Assembly: GCF_042477335.2 (NCBI RefSeq) | Contig: NC_091247.1 | Span: 37,065,501 to 37,129,500 of the forward strand | Direction: 5' to 3' | DNA length: 64,000 nucleotides | Origin: Ovis canadensis | Lineage: Eukaryota > Chordata > Mammalia > Artiodactyla > Bovidae | In this document: piece by piece, positions 34,657-47,499 of the stretch | Numbering within the stretch: position 1 is the stretch's first letter | Layout: the number at the start of each line of letters is the position of its first letter | Notes under the pieces: model-generated | What the model saw: only the letters and a program-made list of their open reading frames with translations | Database searches by the model: none | Told to the model about the DNA's origin: nothing | Translations under genes and position numbers: made by a program

Positions 34657-34705
34657 CTGCTGCTACTGCTGCTAAGTCACATCAGTCATGTCCAGCCCCT
34701 TATCA
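34657..34705. mobile_element. Short Bov-A scrap with CTG repeats
   Basis: CTGCTGCTGCTACTGCTGCTAAGTC followed by ATCAGTCATGTCCAG is the end of a Bov-A type SINE embedded in the L1. Confidence 0.6.
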
Positions 34706-35146
34706 AATACATGATTTGCAAATATTTTCTCCTGTTCTATAGGTTTAAATTTTTTTGTTTAATTTTTTTCTTCTCTTTAAAGGTGTGATGCTGTTTTGTA
34801 AGACTGATACTCAAATACTCCATCGTTTGTTTTGGCTATTATGAAGAAAACAGTATGCTTTTCATATATTTTCTATTTTAATATAATTTTTGGTGATGTA
34901 GAAGAAAGATATTTGTGATAGCTTTATCGAGCAAACTTGCTCAGCTGTCTAATTAGTTCTGATAATATAGTGGATTTTCAATGTGATTGGTCATCATTCT
35001 CTCTCTTTCCTTCCTATAGCTCTTTTTTATTCTTCTGATAAATGCTTTGGCTAAGTCTCTAGTACTCAGCTGAACCATAATAGTTATAATAACCACCCTT
35101 GGTTGTGGGGATGAATCTAATTTTCTTCATGTAACATCTTTAACCT

Positions 35147-35200
35147 GGGCCTCCTGCATTGCAGGTAGATTCTTTACCATCTGACCCACCAGGGAAGCCC
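35147..35200 (-). mobile_element. Short Bov-tA SINE scrap
   Basis: CTCCTGCATTGCAGGTAGATT followed by TTTACCATCTGACCCACCAGG is the reverse complement of the tRNA-like head of Bov-tA. Confidence 0.75.
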
Positions 35201-36600
35201 CAGATACTTAATATACAGTCTTCATCAAGTTGAGAAAATATACATTTATTCTAACTTAGTGAGAGACTTAAAAAAATTCAGAAGTTTTTATTTGATATAA
35301 ATGCTTTTCAAATTAAAAGTTCAAATATTTTTAAAAACATTTATTGAGATAATCATGGGAATTTTCTTCTTCAGCACATTAATGGTAAAAATTACATTAA
35401 TAGTTTTTTCTCACACCATACTTTCCCATATTCTAAAAATAAACCTTACTTTGGACATAACTTTATAAATATATTGTTGGATAAAATTAGCTAATATTTT
35501 ATTTAGAATTTGTATCTATATTCCAACATGAAATAGCTATATATAGTTTTTTGTTTGTTTTTAACATCTTTATCTCACTTTGCTATGAAGGTTAGACCTC
35601 TATTATAGCAAAGGAGAAACTGACTTCTATTTTCTGGAACAATTTGTATATATCAGTATTATCTCATTCTTACAAGTGGATAGAGCTTATCTATAAAATC
35701 ATTGGAGCCTAGGGCTTTTCAGGAATAGGGGACATCTTTGATTATATTGTAATTCTTAATTAGCCCTTGACAATTCAGTTTGCTATTTAATGTTGCAATT
35801 TTAGAATTTCATATTTTTCCAAAATTTTATCAATTTTACTGTCTCCAAATTATAATTCTTCATGACATTGTGAATCCAAAATTTTTCACGTCCATGCTTC
35901 TTTCGATATTAATTGCATATTTACATCTTCTCTTTCTTTCCTTCGCTAATTTTGTTACATATTATTTGTATATTTTATAACCTTTTAAAGAAACCAGCTT
36001 GTCTTATGTCTTGTTGTTTCTGCACTCTTTGTTTATCATATTTCTGACATTATATGTATGTTTTCTTTCCCTCTCCTCCTCCTTCTTCTAGGTTTATTTT
36101 GGAGCTTTTTTCTAGTTTCCTGCATTGAAAAATTAGCTCTAAGAATGTTTCAAAAAGGGTTTGGATATAAACTATCTTAATAATTATATACTTGATATGA
36201 TTTTAATTGCATCTTTTAAACTTGCATTTGAATGATATATTCATTGGATATAAAGCTCTAGGTTTGAAGTCTTTTTCCATCAACATTTAAAATATTACTT
36301 CATTGTTTTCTTATATCCATTTTCGTTATTGTGGCTTCATGTTATTCTGATTCTTTTTCCTTTTTACTTCATCTATTTTCTGTTTATAAATACTTTGAGA
36401 ATTTTCCTTGTTGTTAATATTCTTAAATTTCATTACAATATTTCTAGGTGTGACTTCCTTTTTCATCTATCTTGTTTAGATACACTGAATCCTTTCAACA
36501 GAAGCTTTTTATTTATACAAAATCCTCAGTTATTATACTTTCAAATTTATCCTCTCCCCTTAATTCATTTCTCATTCTGACTTCAAAGCCTGGGATACTA

Positions 36601-37981
36601 ACCACTACAGTGTCCTCCCTCTCTGAAAATTAAGCCAACATTTTGTTGCTCTTGTCTGTTTAGGCGCGGCTTCCCTCCCCGACACCGTGAAAGGCAGTGG
36701 TAGGGGCTTGTTTTGCCTCAGTATTCTTATTGCATCTGTGCTCACTGTGTGTTGAATGAATGAATGAATTTAGAGAACAGAGGAGTGGCAGTGGCCGCAG
36801 GATTGGAGTAGGAGCTGCTGTGGGGCCAGGGCAGCAACCAAGCTTCGTGACACTGTGCCCACACCCGGCTGTATCACCTCTACAGGGTGGCAGCCCCTTT
36901 AGCAGACCCCTCCCTCTGGGAGGAAACACCTGCAGCACCCAGCACAGCCCAGTCACTCTCTAAGATAATGACGTGGGATAAGAGTCAGCATATCTTCAAG
37001 CAGCTCTCCACTCGGCCCAAAGCTCCTTTCAGACAGCCATGGGGATCCCGATGGGTTGCTGGTCTGAGTCCTCCCTGTCCAGCTGTGGGATCTATGGCAA
37101 ACTGCCCTCCTCTTTGATCCTCAGTTTTCTTTTTCATAATTTGGGGATAATGTCACTATCCTATCGAGCTTCCAGGGGAGTAAGGAGCAGCAAAATAGAT
37201 GTTTAAGTGTCTGTGAACAGGGTGCTGCTGTCCTCAAGGACATAGCATAGTGCACGTAAAAAATCTTTGACCCTGGAGCCTGTGTTCTGAAGGGAGCGCC
37301 CACATGGTGCTACATAGTTCTTGATAAAATCCTGCTTCCTTGGAGAGGAGCAAGACTCCCCACAGGTCTGTGGCTTTCCAGATCACTTGAAATTTCTGAG
37401 AGCTAGAGCCAACTCCAGGTGGATGATTCCAATCACTCTTCACCCTCCCCTTCCACACCTTCACTCATACCCCTAACCCTAACTCCATCCCCTCACCGTC
37501 CTGCTCTGGTTTCATTGAGTTTCCATTCTGGCCTTCCCTGCTTGTAAGAGGGTCCCACGTTCTGAGCATTTTCTTTCCCCTCTGCCCAGAAGAACTGCCT
37601 TTGCTATGTATATACCTTATGACCTGCTCTCAGGGAGGCCTAAGCTGAGGAATTCAATCTAAGAGTTCCTTGGATGACATGGGTTTACTCCTCATAAATC
37701 ATATATATTTTATTTCCATAGGAGACCCAAAGTCTTAACACAAAAGGTAGAAATACCAGGTCTCTCGGCAGCCTGGTGGCAGGAAGAGAGGAGAGGGTTG
37801 TTCCAAGCCCTTCAACTAACCCAGTTAGGCAATAATGTGGACTCTTGAGAATATGCCCTTGGTTTCCCAGGCACAGACATCTTTCTGAATGAGATTCTTT
37901 CTTTTGGACCAAGGCTATCAGCTCTCTAGAACCATGCCCTTACTTTCAACTTCTCTGAGTGGCCAACGTCAGAAAATTTTT
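36601..37981. other. Intergenic sequence without a recognised gene
   Basis: A TGAATGAATGAATGAAT run lies at about 36752-36768. No splice-framed exon or RNA gene was seen. ORFs of 60-98 codons are unremarkable. Confidence 0.45.
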
Positions 37982-38225
37982 TCCTTTTTTTGGCTACACT
38001 GGGTCTTCACTGCTGCATGCAGGCTTTCTGTAGTTGTGAAATTCAGGCTTCTCATTGCAGAGGCTTCTCTTGGTGCAGAACACTGGCCGTAGGCGTGGAC
38101 TTCAGTAGTTGTGGCGCATGGATTCAGTTGCTCCAAGGCATGTAGGATCTTCCCAGACCAGGGATAGAATCCATGTCCCCTGCATTGGCAGGAGGATTCT
38201 TAACCATTGGACCACCAGGAAAGTC
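37982..38225 (-). mobile_element. CHR/ART-type tRNA-derived SINE (long form)
   Basis: TTTTTTTGGCTACACTGGGTC start, CTTCTCTTGGTGCAGAACAC, GTAGTTGTGGCGCATGGATTC and a GACCACCAGGAAAGTCC end, on the reverse complement. Confidence 0.8.
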
Positions 38226-38532
38226 CTCTTCAGTTTTAGTTTTTAAGTAGATCTGATGCCCTTTTAGTATTCCTGCTTTTCTAATCTTTTTTCATAAATG
38301 TCTTCCTCTTCTATAGCTTTAAGAGGTTTCAAGCATGAGATAAGAAACTGGATTTGATTTTCTTGGGCACCATCCAACCCTGAATTCAATGATTCTTTGA
38401 AATTTGCAACATGGTTAACACTAAACCAGCACCACTGAGGACCACTAGTGATTAAACCACAGTGATGTGGATGGTAACCATCTACTTGATGAGAAGAAAC
38501 AAGCCTAACCAGTAAGTTATTTATCTGGTGCT
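38226..38532. other. Intergenic spacer, nothing recognised
   Basis: About 300 bp between a SINE and a BovB element; no features seen. Confidence 0.5.
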
Positions 38533-39570
38533 AAGAGATGGGAATACCAGACCACCTGACCTGCCTCTTGAGAAACCTATATGCAGGTCAAGAAGCAACA
38601 GTTAGAACTGGACGTGGAACAACAGACTGGTTCCAAATAGGAAAAGGAGTACATCAAGGCTATATACTGTCACCCTGCTTGTTTAACTTATATGCAGAGT
38701 ACATCATGAGAAATGTTGGGTTGGAAGAAGCACAAGCTGGAATCAAGATTGCCAGAAGAAATATCAATAACCTCAGATATGCAGATGACACCACCCTTAT
38801 GGCAGAAAGTGAAGAGAAACTAAAAAGCCTTTTGATGAAAGTGAAAGTGGAGAGTGAAAAAGTTGGAGTTAAATGTTAAAGCTCAACATTCAGAAAACGA
38901 AGATCATGGCATCTGGTCCCATCACTTCATGGGAAATAGATGGGGAAACAGTGGAAACAGTGTCAGACTTTATTTTTTGGGCTCCAAAATCACTGCAGAT
39001 GGTGACTGTAGCCATGAAATTAAAAGATGCTTACTCCTTGGAAGGAAAGTTATGACCAACTTAGATAGTATATTCAAAAGCAAAGACATTACTTTGCCAA
39101 CAAAGGTCTGTCTAGTCAAGGCTATGATTTTTCCAGTAGTCATGTATGGATGTGAGAGTTGGACTGTGAAGAAGGCTGAGCGCCAAAGAATTGATGCTTT
39201 TGAATTGTGGTGTTGGAGAAGACTCTTGAGAGTCCCTTGGATTGCAAGGAGATCCAACCAGTCCATTCTAAAGGAGATCGGTCCTGGGTGTTCTTTGGAA
39301 GGAATGATGCTAAAGCTGAAACTCCAGTACTTTGGCCAACTCATGCGAAGAGCAGAATCATTGAAAAAGACCCTGATGCTGGGAGAGATTGGGGGCAGGA
39401 GGAGAAGGGGACGACAGAGGATGAGATGGCTGCATGGCATCACCGACTAGATGGACATGAGTTTGAATGAACTCTGGGAGTTGGTGATGGACAGGGAGGC
39501 CTGGCGTGCTGCAATTCATGGGGTTGCAAAGAGTCGGACATGACTGAGTGACTGAACTGAACTGAATTGA
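38533..39570 (+). mobile_element. BovB (RTE) LINE, 5'-truncated
   Basis: Plus-strand ORFs encode BovB reverse transcriptase segments, including a KGVHQGYILSPCLFNLYAEY block and the catalytic YADD (in NLRYADDTTLMAES). After a frameshift near 38870 come the C-terminal domain blocks (CLVKAMIFPVVMYGCESW, FELWCWRRLLRVPW). The element ends in the ACTGAGTGACTGAACTGAACTGA-like tail (38533 begins at AAGAGATGGGAATACC). The apurinic endonuclease domain is absent. It is non-functional but relatively well preserved. Confidence 0.93.
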
Positions 39571-40189
39571 AGATTATTGAGTTTCTCTGACATTATCTAG
39601 GTTGAATATTCAAACTGACTACATTCCTAGTGTGCCATGGAAATTCTTAGTAATGACAACCATAGATAACACACAATAAACCAGGCACTGTCCCAAGTAC
39701 ATTACATTCATTAACTTATTTATTTCTCGTAATAATACTTTGAGATAATTAATACTTTCATCCCTACATGACAGAAGGGAAAACAGGCCAAGTAAGGTTA
39801 AGTCATTTGCCCAGAATTGAAGTTGGTAAATGATAGACTTGGGGGATTCAAACTCAGCTTAGCAGAATGGCTTCTTTCCCACTATGCATAGTTCCTCCTG
39901 AAGCTCAGAAGAGGTTATTGTGCACCCCCTGTATATAATTATGCTCTTATATTTCCTCATATGAGACTACTGGAACCCTTTTCTTTGCCTCTTGTCATTT
40001 TGTGTATGGGTTTTAGCTTTTGCACACCAGGAAAAGTTGGAAGAATTAGGAGACCTTCGAAGGAGGTAAGAACTGCAAGTGCAAATTATGAAGCTGCAAT
40101 AAGAAGTAAGCAATGTTTGAATCAAAGTGAGAAAGGTTAGAGAGGGGAGAGAAGGAGGAAATGAGGGGTCTTATGGAGAGTCTGGAATC
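39571..40189. other. Intergenic sequence, MIR-like wording
   Basis: A MIR-like stretch (TTTGAGATAATTAATACTTTCATCCC ... GGTTAAGTCATTTGCCCAGA) lies at about 39730-39815. No gene. Confidence 0.5.
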
Positions 40190-41700
40190 ATAATCACATG
40201 TCATACAAAATGAAATGAGTAAATAGGAACATTCAAAATCATAAGGATGTCAAATTCATCTGTGGAATTTTAATCAAAGTCCAACAGGGTGATTTGTTTC
40301 ATTTGGAACTAGACAATCTGATCCCAAAAGTTATTTGGAAGAGGAAAGAGCCAAGAATAATGGAGAAGCAATTTTGAAAAAGTACAGGGTAAAACTTGCC
40401 CTACCAGATATCAAGACTTATTATCAAAATATTTAGTAATGAAGACACTATTGTTTGGGCAAAAAAGATACACCAGTGGAGCAGAATAGAGAGCCCCGCC
40501 ACTACCTTACCCATACTTAGAGACAATACAAGGCAGAAATGTCACAAATCAGTGTACATCTATTTAATCAATGAGTCTAAGGAGCAACTGTTACCCATAT
40601 GGAAAATACAGAATTAGATTTCTACCCTAGATCAACTCCAGGTAGATTAAGGAACTAAAAACAAAAAGCACAAGTTTAAAATACAAGATGAAAGTATAGA
40701 AAAATTCTTCATGACTTTAAGATAAAGATTTCTTTCAGAAACATACACATACAAATAGATACCATTAAAAAAAAAGGATAATCTTGGCTGCTACAGTAAA
40801 ATTAACTTCTCTATAACAAAAGGCCACTATAACAAAGGGAAAAACAAACCATAGTCTGGGGGAAGATACTCACGGTGACTATAACATGTAGAGAAATCTC
40901 TAAGATTAATTAGAAAAAGATAAACAATACATGGAGGGAAATGGGCAAAGAATATAAACTATCGATTTGCAGACAGGAACTCTGGAAGGTCAATAAAAAT
41001 ACAGAAAGATGCTTGCTTTCACTATTAATCAAAGAAATACCAATTAAAATAGTAATGTAATACCATACACACCCACCAGATCAGCAAAAATTTATGTTAG
41101 CCAATGCCAGGTGCTGGCAAAGATGCTAAGTTATGGAGCCTCATTCACTGCCAGTGGGATTGTAAACTGATACAAGTACGCTGGAGAGCAATTTGGCAGT
41201 GACTAGTAAAGTTGTAGGTGGTCACGTCCAGAAATTCCACTTCTAGGCGTATTGTCTTGTATGTGTGCACGAGGAGATATGCATTGAGATGTTCGCTGCA
41301 GCATGCCCATCAAGAGAATGGATGAAAAAATTGTATTATAGTTATACAATGGAATACAATACAGTGTGTGTCAGCATAGATGAAAATCTCATATTTGCAT
41401 TGCTAGGGGAGACATACACATTGCAGAAGATTATGATAATATATATGTTCACACACATACATATATTAAAAGCTGGCTCAGCATAATAACAGTTTATAAT
41501 GTCTATGTATACATAAAAATGCAATAAATATAGTAAAAAATATAAAAACATGCAGGAAGATGATTTAACACTGAATTCAAAATGGTGCTTCAGCCTGGGA
41601 AATGTGGGAGGAGAATGGGGTGGGGAAACTCAGTTGTGTCTCTAATATTTACTTTCTTTGAAGTAAAAAGACCTGAAGCAAATAAGACAATATGCTAATA
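40190..41700 (+). mobile_element. Old L1 ORF2/3' UTR remnant
   Basis: Plus-strand wording of L1 ORF2 is recognisable: GATCCCAAAAGTTATTTGGAAG, TTTGGGCAAAAAAGATAC, TTCACTGCCAGTGGGATTG and AGAAATTCCACTTCTAGGCG. The reading frame is broken throughout. Ends are approximate. Confidence 0.75.
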
Positions 41701-41719
41701 TTTGCTAAAGCTGATGTGG

Positions 41720-42080
41720 CCATCATTAATGCTGTCTACCAAATATTTTTGGCTCTCTGCCTTCCAGGCCCACGGTCAGATTGCATTTTCCATTCACTTT
41801 GAAGTTAGGGGTGGCCTGGAGCCTTTGGCCAATGAACTGGAGTGGAAGTGACTTGCATTTCTGGTCTCATGAGCCCGCACATGAAAGTGTTGCCCAACAT
41901 GGTAGCCTAGGGGCAAAGCCTCAGGCCCTAAGCAGACATGATATCTCCAGGTAACCTGTGAAGGACAGGTAGATGAGTGAGAAATGAACTTCTGTTCCTT
42001 TCAGTCACTGAGATTTGGGGATGTTTGCTATCACAGCACAACAAACTCTGTCCTGACTGATATAGCTGGGAAGTATGTCC
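41720..42080 (+). repeat. Probable old LTR remnant
   Basis: The segment ends with AACTTCTGTTCCTTTCAGTCAC ... TATCACAGCACAACAAACTC ... TGACTGATA, reminiscent of MER/MaLR LTR 3' ends. The family is uncertain. Confidence 0.4.
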
Positions 42081-43324
42081 ACAGGGGTTCACTGTATTAG
42101 TCTCTGATTTTATCTACATGTTGAAATATTACAAAGACAGCTTTAAAAACAGCTTTAAAATTGGACTGGATTAATCACATTTCTCAGTTCATGACATTAT
42201 CTTTGTTGGTCTGTGTAGGTCTCCTCTCTTATTTTATCGATGCTTGTTTTCTTAGTGTCTCAGACTGTGGACGGAAGCAATGCTGAATGACAGGAGATCT
42301 AGATCCCTTGACAGGGGGAGTGAATGATGGGCTTGCCTTCCTAGCCTGAGTCCAGAGTTCCTGCAGCTCTGTTTGGTAGCCTAGAGCATCTCTCATCAGC
42401 TTGTGGGAGTTAGAAATTCAATTAGAAAGTCTCAGCTCTTCTCCAGCGAAATGTAAATAAGAATTATGCTGAATGCAATGGTTCCAACCGTTGCTGACTC
42501 TTTGTCTGGTTTTAGAAAAATCATTTCACCCTTTGTTCCTAATTCTCTGATGTGTCAGAAAATGCTAACCTTGCCCCCAGGGAGTCCTTCCCCTACCCCC
42601 TCAGAGCCCAACGCCTGCGCTCCATCCCCACCAATCAGCAACTGTTTCCCCAGATGCAGGTCATCTCTGCAAGAAAGGCTAAGAGAACTTTCCCGAACTT
42701 TGTGGCTCCCAGGTTGCTTTTCAGGGCTGCCTCCAAAACCCTCAGGGAGTGACAACCCCAGGCAGAGGTGGGGGCAGGGGACAGAATACTGGCAGAAGGA
42801 AGAGAAACTTGTGCTTCTGGACAATTCTGCCCTGTACCATGCAGCGAAACCCAAGTGGTGCCTGGAAGTCACCGTGAAATGCGATGCCTTTGAGAAGTTC
42901 CGTGGAAAGAATGACATCATGACCAACCACTCCCCCCACCCCACCTTTTTTCCAGTGGGAGTGAGAAATAAATAGACTGACACATTTTCCAGTCAGGGAG
43001 CGATTCTGGAGAGCAAGTTTACCTTGGCACAGGAGCTCAGGTGGGGCTGTGAGAAACCTTATCTGTGCTTGCCCTGTAAACAGGGAGCCTTCCAGCTCCC
43101 CGGAGCCTTGGCCACTGGGCAGGTGACTGCGGCAGGCAGGTGAGCAAGGTGAGCCATGGGCTGGCTGGAGTCAGTGCAGAGTCAGCTTGGCCCCGAGCAG
43201 GCCATGTTAAGTAAATATTGCCTAGATTTTACTGACGGACTCATTTACTGACTGTCGGTTGCCAAGAGAAATGCCATCAACTCCACCAGATTCAAAGGTA
43301 AAACTGATGTCCTTTAATTTGATG
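42081..43324. other. Intergenic sequence without a recognised gene
   Basis: The plus-strand ORF at 42466-42975 (169 codons) is matched by an antisense ORF of similar length and has no family features. I treat both as chance. Confidence 0.4.
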
Positions 43325-43482
43325 TTTTTCCACCTGTAATGTGCATATGGCTCCCCAGGGGGATCTCATTAAAATGCAGCTTCTGATGCAGCAGGTAAGG
43401 GCAGGGCTCAGAAATTGCATGTCTAACAAGCTGCTAGGTGATGCTGATAGTGCTGGCCTGTGGACCACATGGTGAGCTAGCA
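43325..43482 (+). repeat. MER5-type DNA-transposon remnant
   Basis: TCTCATTAAAATGCAGCTTCTG, GATGCAGCAGGTAAGGGCAGG, AACAAGCTGCTAGGTGATGC and GGACCACATGGTGAG follow the MER5 order. Confidence 0.65.
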
Positions 43483-44554
43483 AAGCCTGAATGTTTCAAT
43501 GACTGTACATTTTACAGTCGAAATAGTTACCATTTAAGGAGCTCTGTCTGACTCTGTGACAAGTGCTATGCTAGGTGTTTTCTGTCCTCAGGCTTTTTTA
43601 ATCTTCTTACCAGTTCTACAAGGTGGGCATTGTTATTCCTACCCCTTCCTTGGCAGGCAAGGAAGTTGAGGTCTAAGAGAGGTTAATTCCTGCTATGTAA
43701 GTGTCATTTCCAAGAGCTTTCATTGCTGCCTTCCCTCCCCTTCGCAGCCATCTGAAATAACCCAAAGACAAAGGATAACAAACACCCCATGGAAGGGCCG
43801 GGCGTTGTCTGCTTGTGGTGATCGGCCCTCTTGACAACCAGAGAATGAGTAATACTTTTTGTTCAGAGTCAACAGGGCCAAGTACGGGAATTCAGGAATC
43901 CTGGAATGAATGTTTGGCCCATAATCCCTGGTCTCAGTAGAGACAGTTGCTCAGAAAGGTGGACATGTCTGGATTTCAGATCCCTCTGGTATTGATGTGT
44001 TCGCCCCTAGGACATGCGGTTTGAGATTCTTAATACCAGGAGGAGACGCTTTGATGTGTCAGCTTGGAAAGAATGCCTCTTAAGGGCCATTCAGTACTGC
44101 AGGAGGGGAAAAAAAAATGCCCCAGCTTGTGGAAACACCAGAGTGAAGGCAATTATAACTGACTGACCCACCTGGAGATATTTAAATACCTCGAAGAACT
44201 GTGATGTGCCCTTGTAAAACCTAGACAGCTTCCTGGTAGGCACTTGCATCACATCTGCATCTCAAGAAGCAAGGCAGTCTGACTCGTCCCCACCACACAC
44301 AGGCAAAGCAGGAAAAACATGAAACTCTCTCCCAGACCCTTGGAAGACCTATATTCTGTGACCATTCAGGAAACCGGACTGCTGTAGGATTCCATAAGTA
44401 TCTGAACCTCACCCATGGTGGTTCTAAGAGGCAACCGCGATTTGTACTGCAGGGTGGAGAAGGCCAGGTTCAGGCCCTCTGGGAGGCTATTATAACTCCA
44501 TCACAGAAGAAAATACTCTGAGAAACAAGTCCCAAGACAAACTGAAGCCCTCCA
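43483..44554. other. Intergenic sequence with MIR-like wording
   Basis: A MIR-like stretch (GTAGGTGTTTTCTGTCC region, about 43540-43690) is likely. No exon was seen. Confidence 0.45.
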
Positions 44555-46021
44555 AACTACGAGCAAAGCTAGTGGAGGTGATGGAATTCCAGTTGAGCTG
44601 TTTCAAATCCTATAAGATGATGCTGTGAAAGTGCTACACAATCTGCCAGCAAATTTGGAAAACTCAGCAGTGGCCACAGGACTGGAAAAGGTCAGTTTTC
44701 ATTCCAATCCCAAAGAAAGGCAATGCCAAAGAATGCTCAAACTACCGCACAGTTGCACTCATCTCACAACCTACCAAAGTAATGCTCAAAATTCTCCAAA
44801 GCCAGGCTTCAACAATACATGAACCGTGAGCTTCCAGATGTTCAAGCTGGATTTAGAAAAGGCAGAGGAACCAGAAATCAAATTGCCAACATCTGTTGAA
44901 TCATCAAAAAAGCAAGAGAGTTCCAGAAAAACATCTACTTCTGCTTTATTGACTATGCCAAAGCCTTTGACTGTGTAGATCACAACAAACTGAGGAAAAT
45001 TCTTAAAGAGATGGGAATCCCAGACCACCTGACCTGCCTCCTGAGAAATCTGTACGCAGGTCAAGAAGCAACAGTTAGAACTGGACATGGAACAACAGAC
45101 TGGCTTCAAATTGGGAAAGGAATATGTCAAGGCTGTATATTGTCACCCTGCTTATTTAACTTCTATGCAGAGTACATCATGTGAAATGCTGGGCTGGAAG
45201 AAGCACAAGCTGGAATCAAGATTGCCGGGAGAAATATCAGTAACCTCAGATATGCAGATGACACCACCCTTATGGCAGAAAGCAAAGAAGAACTAAAAAG
45301 CCTCTTGATCAAAGTGAAAGAGGAGAGTGAAAAAGTTGGCTTAAAACTCAACATTCAAAAAACTAAGATCATGACATCTAGTTCCATCACTTCATGGCAA
45401 ATAGATGGGAAACAATGGAAACAGTGAGAAACAATCTTTTTGGGCTCCAAAATCACTGCAGATGGTGACTGCAGCCATGAAATTAAAAGATGCTTGCTCC
45501 TCTGGAGAAGTTATGACCAACCTAGACAGCATATTAAAAAGCAGAGACATTACTTGGCTGACAAAGGTCTGTCTAGTCAAAGCTATGACTGTTCCAGTAG
45601 TCATGTATGGATGTGAGAGTTGGACCATAAAAAATGCTGAGTGTCAAAGAATTGATGCTTTTGAATTGTGGTGTTGGAGAAGACTCTTGAGAGTCCCTTG
45701 GACTGCAAGGAGATCAAACCAGTCCATCATAAAGGAAATCAGTCCTGAATATTCACTGGAAGGACTGATGCTGAAGCTGAAGCTCCAATACATTGGCCAC
45801 CTGATGTAAAGAACTGACTCACTGGAAAAGACCCTGATGCTGGGAAAGATTGAAGGCAGGAGGAGAAAGGGACAACAGAGGATGAGATGGTTGGATGGCA
45901 TCACGAACTTGATGGACATGAGTTTGAGCAAGCTCTGGGAGTTGGTGATGGACAGGGAAGCTGGCATGCTGCAGTTCATGGGGTCACAAGGAGTCGGACA
46001 CGACTGAGAAACTGAACTGAA
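44555..46021 (+). mobile_element. BovB (RTE) LINE, 5'-truncated
   Basis: Starts within the RT region (ACTACGAGCAAAGCTAGTGG). In three frames it retains blocks such as FIDYAKAFDCVDHNKL (near 44950-44995), YADDTTLMAES (near 45250) and VVMYGCESW (near 45600). It ends with a CGACTGAGAAACTGAACTGA tail. Multiple stops and shifts break it. The 5' endonuclease region is missing. Confidence 0.93.
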
Positions 46022-47271
46022 AAATTCATACTTAATTTGGCTATTTACATATTACATCATCCCAGAAAGAAATGATATTTGAAGGAGTTTTCAGAAACCA
46101 TATAAAATAGAACAAAATAGGAAAAGAAAAAGCAGTGGAACTATGAGAGGAAGGGAAAATAAAAGATAAAAGAGGATTAAGTCTAATGTGGTCAATAACT
46201 TAACAGATGTTTTAAGGTCCCATGCGCAGGACTTAGGTATCTTAAATCCAGCTGTGACATCCTAACCTACAAAGCAAAAAAGAAAAACACCGACAGTATT
46301 TACTACACCTACGCTGTAAAAATGAAGCAGTGGCTGCTCCTGGTGTTGAGGCTCCCCCATGGGGCTTCAGGATGGAGAATCAAGACACAGCAGAATGTCA
46401 TAGACAGTGTCCTCAACACCAGCTCTATGGGGAATCCCACAGGCTGTTTCCTGGGGACGTTTCCTCTACTGCAGCCAGTGTGGGCTGATGGCTGTGCCAG
46501 TGCCTAATCCATTGAGAGCAACTGTGAAAGGTTCCAGAGTGACCCCTTCAGAGCTGGCTTAGTCCCAGGATAAAAATCAGAGGCAAAGAACTGCTCTGGG
46601 AATCTGACAGTGTGCTTTCTAAGCACTCCCCAGGCCTGACTCTCTGGGAAAATGAATTCTGTCTGTCCTCCAGGTCTCCTGCCCACCTCACTCAATGCCT
46701 TGGCGTGTGAGTCCTTAGCATTCCCAGCATATCTGCAGACAATGAAGGTGATGGAGCCCTTCCCTGAACTGGGAGTGGTGTGCCCCCATGGCTCGCTGGG
46801 CACGGAGCAGTCTCTTTTCCTAGCAAGCACAGGCTGAGGAGCCGAGGGCCAGGGCTGGTCCTGAGTTCATGCTGTCAGAACTGAGGAAAGTCAGCTCCTT
46901 TCTCTGTGCCTTAGCTCTGCTGCCAGCAAAACGGAGAAGGTGGGCTGGCATCTAATCTGCCCCTTCCCGGAGGATTCCCCCAGCCGCTGTTCTATGTGAT
47001 GCACGGCAGATTGAAAAGCAGTCAGAAAGCAGGGCTGCTAGCTTTGGGGTCTGTGGTGGAAATGGAAACGTGCCACCTGGATCGCCTTCAGGAAAGGACC
47101 TGCTGCCAGCTGCTGCAAGCAGGGTGAGCAGACTCTCGCCAGCTGCTGACTCCTTCAAGGTCAGCCCCAAGCCTCCTCTCCCAAGATCAGGCCTTCCTCA
47201 GGACAACTCACACTGCAGATGCAGGAGGAAAAAGGCCCAGGTAAGTTTTGTCCCAGTGTAGGACACTCTAA
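46022..47271. other. Intergenic sequence without a recognised gene
   Basis: GC-moderate DNA. ORFs of 61-108 codons on both strands show no family content. Confidence 0.45.
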
Positions 47272-47499
47272 GGGCTTCCCTGATGTCTCAGCAGGTAAAG
47301 AATCCACCTGTAATGCACAAGAAGCAAGAGACGCTGATTCGATCCCTGGGTCAAAAAGATCCTCTGGAGGAGGGCATGGCAACCCGCTCCAGATTTCTTG
47401 TCTGGAGAATCCCATGGACAGAGGAGCCTGGAAGATTTCAGTCCATGAGGTCACAAAGAGTCGGACGGGACTGAAGTGACTAAGCGCAGCACAGCACAG
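47272..47499 (+). mobile_element. Bov-tA SINE
   Basis: GGGCTTCCCTGATGTCTCAGC head, GGAGAATCCCATGGACAGAGG body and GGACGGGACTGAAGTGAC end. Imperfect 9-bp flanks (ACACTCTAA at 47263-47271 and ATACTCTAA at 47501-47509) look like its target duplication. Confidence 0.88.

Larger units (their letters stand above)
33360..36600 (-). mobile_element. Ancient L1 (3' UTR and ORF2 remnants), interrupted
   Basis: From about 33360 the antisense of an old L1M 3' region is readable (GAGATATAATTGACATATAA, CCTCTTGGCAACTTTCAAG). It is followed by ORF2 C-terminal wording (AGTGGGGTTGTTGGGACC, TATAGTGGCTGCACCAATT). AT-rich, heavily diverged ORF2-like sequence continues to about 36.6 kb. A SINE interrupts it at 34281-34490, and SINE scraps lie near 34657-34700 and 35147-35200. 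The part beyond 35 kb is less certain. No coding capacity remains. Confidence 0.65.

Noticed and set aside
37470-37484. CCCTAACCCTAAC, telomere-like
   Set aside because: Only about two repeat units; chance or trivial, not an interstitial telomeric array.
42466-42975. 169-codon plus-strand ORF
   Set aside because: An antisense ORF of similar length covers the same bases. Neither shows a protein signature.
38533-46021. Two BovB elements as a possible segmental duplication
   Set aside because: They start at different points of the BovB sequence and the DNA between and around them is unrelated, so they are independent insertions.
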